A stretch of DNA of 64,000 bases from contig CM055890.1 in the NCBI GenBank assembly GCA_029582165.1, forward strand, positions 8,024,787-8,088,786, read 5' to 3'. Under the pieces are notes generated by a model that did not search any database, was not told the DNA's origin, and was given only the letters and a program-made list of their open reading frames with translations. This document shows, piece after piece, positions 58,331 through 64,000 of this stretch. The stretch is from Portulaca oleracea. Lineage: Eukaryota > Streptophyta > Magnoliopsida > Caryophyllales > Portulacaceae. A program made the position numbers and the translations under genes. Position 1 is the first letter of the stretch, and each line of letters starts with the position of its first letter.

Positions 58331-58571
58331 TATTTCATATAATTTGAAACTTCGTTGACTGTCATTGTCAATCTTTGATTGATAATTTTTTTATATAATA
58401 TTTTTTTAATAATAGCAATATTATATTTTTATGATTGTATTTTTTTTGTTACGAATCTAATAATAGTAATTTTATATGACAATCATTGTATGTAGAGAGG
58501 AATTTATGGTCATAATTTTTGAAGGTTGATGATATAATTTCCTAAGACGACAAATAATATGAAGAGCAAGG
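58331..58571. mobile_element. decayed Stowaway MITE related to 12032-12289
   Basis: The interior aligns with the MITE at 12032: shared GACTGTCA-type start, ATCTTTGATTGATAATTT, GTTACGAATCTAATAATAG and TTTCCTAAGACGACA end. The terminal TIRs and the TA site are eroded. Confidence 0.6.
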
Positions 58572-59380
58572 AACATTATAATTATTATGAACATTATTGT
58601 CCACTATTACTTAGACTTTTGTAACCTCATTCAATTCAAAGTGCACAAGCAATAGTGAAAAGAAATCTATTTTCCTACCATTACTCATAATAATATGTAA
58701 ACACTTGACTTTATTATTCTGCCATTATGTCATATTCTTTAAATATTTTTGACAATCAATAATGAAAGATGTTTAAAATATGCCTAACGGATCGGGTTCA
58801 TTCGTTAGAGTGCCAATTTTAATTGTTGACCTAGCCAACACATTCCAAGTTTCTTAAAATTGATAATTAATAGTAACGGTAAAAAAATTTGGATTAAAGA
58901 TAATAATAAAGATTAATTTTAGAAGGAGCAAGACATTTTACCCCAACGCACGCATCATCACTCCAAAATGAAAACAAATTCCAAAATGTTAAAGAACCAA
59001 CTGTTTTTTCATATAGGTCCATCTACCTCAATATGGTCTAAAGGCCTAATTATCAAAAAAAAAAAAAATAGAAATCCTGATACAACTACCATGTCCAGAA
59101 AATTTTATCGTAAATATATTATAGATTTTGACTCAAGATGGTTAATAACCATCTTAAATAGTCCATATTCCACATTTTTGTAACTTTTAGTAATATTTTT
59201 TTAATAATTATATATAAATTTATCAATTATAAGAGTATAATACTTATTAGCTGGGTCCAAAAATGCAATGATAGCCTAATTTATGAATCATAGTAGAAAA
59301 TGCATATTTTATGCATAGTGTTATACTTTATGAAAAAATATAAATAAATAAATAATTTTATATTGTTTATAAGTCGTAAT
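58572..59380. other. AT-rich intergenic DNA
   Basis: No gene. A short plus-strand ORF (58968-59183) matches nothing recognised. Confidence 0.4.
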
Positions 59381-60370
59381 TATTGGGAATGTCCCGACAA
59401 TGTTAAATTTCATCTGAGTACTCTAGCCGAGTTAATTTGGTGATTAATGAGTTTGCTAGAAGTCCCCTTAATCAGTGATCGAACAGCTTCGATCACAGCC
59501 GAGTTATTTGGTCCCACAAGGTCACATAAGTCAGCGACTTGAAAACAATATGTATGTGGAAAAGGTCCAGGGCAATACGAGATTGAACATGGGGAAGCGC
59601 GGAAGCCGACTTTGGAGAAAACCGGCCACCACGAACAGCAACAAGGCCATCACGGCCCGTGGTGGACCTGGGTTCAACAGAAACTATTATGCTGTCCACC
59701 ACGGTCCGTGGTAAGTCATCACGGTCTGTGGTGAACCCCAGGCGCAGGTCCCACATCGGTGGAGGAACTCTTCCTCCTCCTTTCTCTCCCCTGTATATAT
59801 GTGATCCATGGGATGTGAAGGATTGTCTTTCCATCCCATGAGGCTCCTATGAGTAATCTCCCTTTGCAGTTTTTGGGAAACCGAGAAAACTGTCTATTAG
59901 ATAGCTTCCAATTTAGGACGACGAGGGTGATTCCTCAAAGTCCTGGAGTAGGAAAGATCGGCCATATTTGATACGAACCATATACTCATTCGATCTCGAT
60001 TGGATCAAGATCGGGCGGTCTAGCAGCCGATGTCTTAAGTGTTGTGTGGACTGTTTTGGAGGTGTCCTATTTTGGAGACTTCCCAATCGGAGTTCCAGAG
60101 TGACGCGTTTAAGAGTTGAAGAGACGCGTTGAAGAGTTGAAGGCCGACCGAGGCTTACCTGCTCTAGTGATTGCCAGGTAAACAACTCAGCCTCTGCTAT
60201 CTGTTTCTTTCTTGTTATTTATTGTTTGGGTTAAGGTAGATTAGGTGAAATCCTAAGTGTTAGGACTTCTTCCGCCGCTAGTCGGATGGGCCCAATTAGA
60301 TTGGGCCTACCACCCTTTCGGCCTAGATTGGATTTGGGCCTAGCGGGACCCCTATAACCCTTCAATGATA
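59381..60370 (+). mobile_element. LTR-like segment (solo LTR or fragment)
   Basis: TATTGGGAATGTCCCGACAA resembles a mutated TGTTGGGAATGTCCC LTR start. Inside are three 17-bp palindromes in U3 position (59648-59733), a TATA box TGTATATATGTG (about 59792-59803), a leader, and a likely splice donor GCCAGGTAAAC (about 60174-60184). No matched target duplication or second end could be fixed, so the right boundary is approximate. Confidence 0.5.
59648..59733. promoter_or_regulatory. three 17-bp palindromes like those of copia-1
   Basis: Units at 59648-59664, 59697-59713 and 59717-59733 follow CAYCACGGNCYGTGGTG. Length and core (ACGG-N-CCGT) match the CAACACGGGTCGTGTTG units of copia-1 U3. They precede a TATA box. 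Confidence 0.55.
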
Positions 60371-60438
60371 TAATTTTTTTTTCATTCTTTTTATTCTTTT
60401 TAGATGAAATATAAGATGATTATTCACCATCTTGTGTC

Positions 60439-60480
60439 AAGATGTTTATCATTTTGCATAGATGTTTATCATTTTGCATA
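60439..60480. repeat. 20-bp tandem duplication
   Basis: GATGTTTATCATTTTGCATA occurs twice in direct succession. No further copies are seen. Confidence 0.85.
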
Positions 60481-60674
60481 TATTATATTCCTTCAATGAT
60501 ATAAATTCTTCCTTGTACATAATAGGATATAAAAAGTAGTTCAGAACTAAAAAGAATTCTTAAGCAATTTTTTTTTTATTATCAATAGCATTCGTTTATT
60601 ATATTTTGGGAGATTCTACTATAGTTAAGTTTTTTTTATTACATTATTTTTTTTTCAATTATGGTAGTTAATAA

Positions 60675-61277
60675 TAGGGTTGAGCAGAAAAACCAGGTAC
60701 CCGGATCTAGATGCATAACCGGTTGGATCCAGTGATTCTGGATCTTAGTTATTTGGATGTAGGACTGGACCTTAAAATTAGGATCCATTTGTAAATGGAT
60801 CCGGGACTGGATCCTGACATCTAGGATCCAGAACTGGTCCCGGTATCCAGGATCCATATAATTATATTACTTAATTAGCCCAAACTACACTCTTGGATCC
60901 ATGTTCCACGCCATGTGTTGAGAAACCTTATTTTGCTTATAACGTAAGTTGCTATTCCTTCTATACTCACTACCACCGACCTTCTCCTTCAAACCTCTCG
61001 AGATTAAAGTGGGAAATAGTGACTGAGTGGATTAATGTCATTGAAATCTCCAAATCGCAGTTGGCAGCGTAAGAATAAAAGTTTGGATAATAATAGTGAG
61101 TTTCCAATTTAGGTACCCGGATCTGGATCCATTCCCAATGGATCCGGGATTGAATCCTAATTTTAGAATTCAATTTGAAATGGATTTGGGACTGGATCCT
61201 AAAAAGGATCCAATACTAAATGGATTTGGGATCGGATCCTTAAATTTTAGGCGGGTACCCAATTTTACTCATCCCTA
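60675..61277. mobile_element. non-autonomous hAT element with 12 GGATCC sites
   Basis: Ends TAGGGTTGAGCA and TACTCATCCCTA are inverted repeats. A perfect 8-bp duplication GTTAATAA flanks it (60667-60674, 61278-61285). At 603 bp it has no transposase. GGATCC occurs 12 times, clustered in the two subterminal thirds, together with GGTACCCGGATCT near the left end and GCGGGTACCC near the right end. Confidence 0.92.
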
Positions 61278-61285
61278 GTTAATAA

Positions 61286-62345
61286 ATATATTTTACCTTT
61301 AAAAAAAATCAAAACTACCATGGTTGAAAAAAAAAATTCCACCATAGTAGAATTTTCATTACATTTTACATGTTTTACAAAACAACATTCATGTTGTTAA
61401 GATGAAAGTTACGTGTATACAAATATAATGCATGTAAAGAAAGTAATTACCAAAGATACGGTGACCAAGTCACAACCACCCCATATTTTCCATACTTACT
61501 CACCACTAAAGCTCAGCTCTTGATGGAAGTAAAAATATTTTCAATTGGTGGAAATTACAGGGTTGATAACCCATGCTTACCATGGACAGTTTAGCATTAG
61601 CCGGCTTATTACATTCGTCGATGATGGTTAGCCTTGAGATATGGGCCCAGTAATAAGACAAAATTTACCTGGTCTAAAAATTTTAAGAAAGTATTTTTTT
61701 GGTTGTTTTATAGAGGATAAAGGAGTCGGTTAATTAGAATCCTATCTATAATAATCAATAATCAATAGCTTCTATTGGCCCAAAAACTTGCAATTTAAGT
61801 GATATTAGAATTGAAGGTTTATCCTCTATTATATATACTTTCAAAGTTAGATTTCTGTTGGGTCTAGTATAATATTATGTTACCTTATTTTCTATTGACT
61901 AGCCTACTTAATTTATAGCGTATTAGAAAAGGCTAGGTTACCAATATAGAAAACAAATATGAGTAAAGTCTCGATGCCTGCAAGGAGTAAGGATAAGTGC
62001 TACCAAAGCCTAAACACAAGGTGTAAGAGTAAATTTATAAAGCTGAAATTAAGCACCACAGGTGTTGTTCCTAAGAATGAGACAACGTAACTGGCAAGAT
62101 TATCCAATTGTACTGCTCAACCAACCACACTAAAACTGAACTTGAATATGTAAAATAAGTATGTCTTGAATCAGTTTCGCCTAAATTGCGAGAGATAGCA
62201 ATAATTCACGCTCAATGCTCATGCATGGTGACTAAATACATGCATATCTCGTTGTTTATAGTGGTTTACAACACGGATGTTGTTACCACATATTGTTTCT
62301 TGCAAACTTGCTATTTCCAAATCTGTTGCTGATTAATACTTACTT
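61286..62345. other. intergenic, no gene recognised
   Basis: Mixed AT-rich sequence without ORFs or clear repeat boundaries. Confidence 0.45.

Positions 62346-62346
<1 letters not shown>

Positions 62347-62388
<42 letters not shown>
62347..62388. repeat. (TC)n microsatellite
   Basis: An uninterrupted TC dinucleotide run of about 20 units. Confidence 0.95.
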
Positions 62389-62391
<3 letters not shown>

Positions 62392-62582
62392 TCTCATCTT
62401 TCTAGCTTCATCAACATTTGATAAAAGGCGTGTATTCTCAAAGAGTCAAACTGTTATTTGTTTAAACTAGTTACAGCTTACAACCAAATATCACTTTTCC
62501 ACAATTAAATATTCATAATTTTTTAAATTCGTTTTGACACTATATTTTCCACTCCCAAGAAACTACAAAAAGTTATTGTATA

Positions 62583-62869
62583 CTTCCTCTTCCATATTAT
62601 CTGTCACTTTAACTAACTTTCTTTTTTTTTTCCTTCATAATATCTGTCATTTTATAATTCCAATAACACATTAGTTACTGATTTATCAAATTAATCTTAT
62701 TAATTACATTTTATCCTTCAATTTTTCCTTTTTATTCAATTTATACCTTTTTATTCACCACTTTATTTAGCATTTTCACGTTTCCAATAATATAAATTAA
62801 TGTAGAGTAAAAGTTTTTTTGCTTTTTTAAATTATGTTCTAAATGACAAACAATATAGGGAGGAGGGAG
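62583..62869. mobile_element. Stowaway MITE, copy A
   Basis: Left end CTTCCTCTTCCATATTATCT and right end TATAGGGAGGAGGGAG are inverted repeats flanked by TA (62581-62582, 62870-62871). It shares TATCTGTCA and CCAATAACACATTAGTTACT blocks with the inverted copy at 63135-63405. Confidence 0.85.
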
Positions 62870-63134
62870 TATGAGATTTACTTTTAAAATTTTTGAAGCG
62901 CCTCTAAGGCATGATTTAATCAATGTATTTTTTTTTTTGCAATGGGCGGGTCCGAAGAGATCAGTGGCATCTACAACAATGCACTCTCTTTCCAATTCAT
63001 ATTAATAGTCGTTTTAATCTACACGTCAATCAACCTTTGAAAATTTTGAGAATTAATTTCTTAACATAACAATGCTTTTTCTATGTTAAAGTTCTATTAT
63101 TAAATTCGTTATAAAGAGTAATATTATAAGACTA

Positions 63135-63405
63135 TCCCTCCTTCCCAAATTAAGTGTCCCTTTTGAGACAATTTAAAAAACCAAGAAAACTTCCCATATG
63201 TATTAATTTAGCACATTGGAAATGTAGAAATGGTGAATAAAAAAAGAAAAAGGTGAATAAAAAAGAAAAGTTGAAGGAAAAGATGCAATTAATAATGTTA
63301 ATTTGATAAATTAGTAATTAATGTGTTATTGGAAATATAAAGTGACAGATATTTTGGGAAAAAAGAAAGTTAGTTAAAATGACAGATAATATGGGAAGGA
63401 GGGAG
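63135..63405. mobile_element. Stowaway MITE, copy B, inverted relative to copy A
   Basis: Left end TCCCTCCTTCCCAAATTAAG and right end ATATGGGAAGGAGGGAG, flanked by TA (63133-63134, 63406-63407). Its reverse complement matches copy A over most of its length, so the two form a long inverted repeat with a spacer of about 265 bp. Confidence 0.85.
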
Positions 63406-63407
63406 TA

Positions 63408-64000
63408 ATATTTTGATAAAATATGCTCTATAAAAGTTTCTCAGTTAAAAAAAGAAATTAAGCATATAACATTTATTAGATGACAACTAATATGAAAAAG
63501 AGGGAAAAATCTTTCTTAAAAAATGAGACATGGATAAATACTAATTAGAACAAGTGCATATAATTGTTTTTATTAATTGTTAAAAATAGGTCTAACGACA
63601 TGGTGCATGAAGTTGGAATTAGTCAATGTTAATATTTGGCGCCTCTTTACTCCCAAAAAAAGAAGAAAAACAAAAGGTACTTGTTCATAATTCTGTTGAA
63701 GAAAACAGTAAAACGCTGATTAAAGAGCTTTTTTCTTCAATTATCATTCCAACTAAATTATTTTGTTGTGTATAAAATCTTTTCATACCTTCAATTACGG
63801 AACAAATTAAAGGGAGCAGCTGGAACCGAAAAACCTCAGCTAAAGTTATTTTGTTATGCATAATGATTATGATTTATGATTACATACCACTCACATTTTC
63901 CCCTTGACCCAAAACCCACCTTAATTATAGATTCATAGTACAATCTTTTTGACATTTTCTAATCTTAATTATGGTCAAATTAATTGCCAGCTCATAAGGA
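63408..64000. other. right flank, no gene recognised
   Basis: AT-rich sequence with short A-runs. No ORF or element boundary is visible before the window ends. Confidence 0.45.

Noticed and set aside
58968..59183. 71-codon ORF
   Set aside because: AT-rich, Lys/Asn-rich, no family or splice context.

Overview
The window is nuclear DNA of a flowering plant, most likely a eudicot. It holds spliced plant genes with GT-AG introns, plant Ty1/copia and Ty3/gypsy retrotransposons, Mutator, hAT and Stowaway-type DNA transposons, a tRNA-derived SINE and a fragment of chloroplast DNA. The species cannot be fixed from the sequence alone. All exon models below were assembled by eye.

Three host genes are supported. 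(1) A 7-exon plus-strand gene at 12955-16381 encodes a 775-residue protein of the CHUP1/IPGA1 family (coiled coil, polyproline tract, conserved C-terminal domain). (2) A 6-exon plus-strand gene at 41182-44438, with a likely 5'UTR exon and intron starting near 39740, encodes a 237-residue sphingolipid fatty acid 2-hydroxylase (FAH). (3) Five minus-strand exons at 52055-53777 encode most of an SKU5-similar multicopper-oxidase-like protein; the expected first exon was not found.

Most of the rest is a layered transposon record. 359-9902 is a Ty1/copia element (TSD TTTAC) whose pol is split by a 3.5-kb solo LTR (4490-7975, TSD GCTAT). 10.9-12.3 kb holds two Stowaway/mariner-type elements. 18027-25134 is a decayed Mutator-like transposase gene with SWIM-like and OTU-like parts, interrupted by a Ty3/gypsy element (18321-23893, TSD TGTTC). 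26478-32158 is an older copia element (TSD GGTTT). 34854-38442 is a poly(A)-tailed retroposed sequence carrying a dead TPR gene, itself interrupted by a hAT element (36738-37768). 46089-51424 is a rearranged minus-strand copia. 55621-56989 is a solo LTR, 57391-57800 is plastid infA-rpl36 DNA, 60675-61277 is a hAT element full of GGATCC sites, and 62.6-63.4 kb holds two Stowaway elements of one family in inverted orientation.

The most notable observation is that two different copia elements (359-9902 and 46089-51424) lack a recognisable tRNA primer-binding site. Where it should be, 2 nt inside the LTR, each has a sequence that pairs with its own transcribed LTR (15/15 and 12/13 nt). The paired bases differ between the elements but stay complementary, which suggests self-primed reverse transcription. 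The third copia (26478-32158) has the usual initiator-Met-tRNA site and serves as an internal contrast. Other notable items are a shared 17-bp palindrome in two unrelated LTRs, a 33-bp tandem repeat in which each unit is a hairpin, and a 32-bp tandem array at 32.6 kb.
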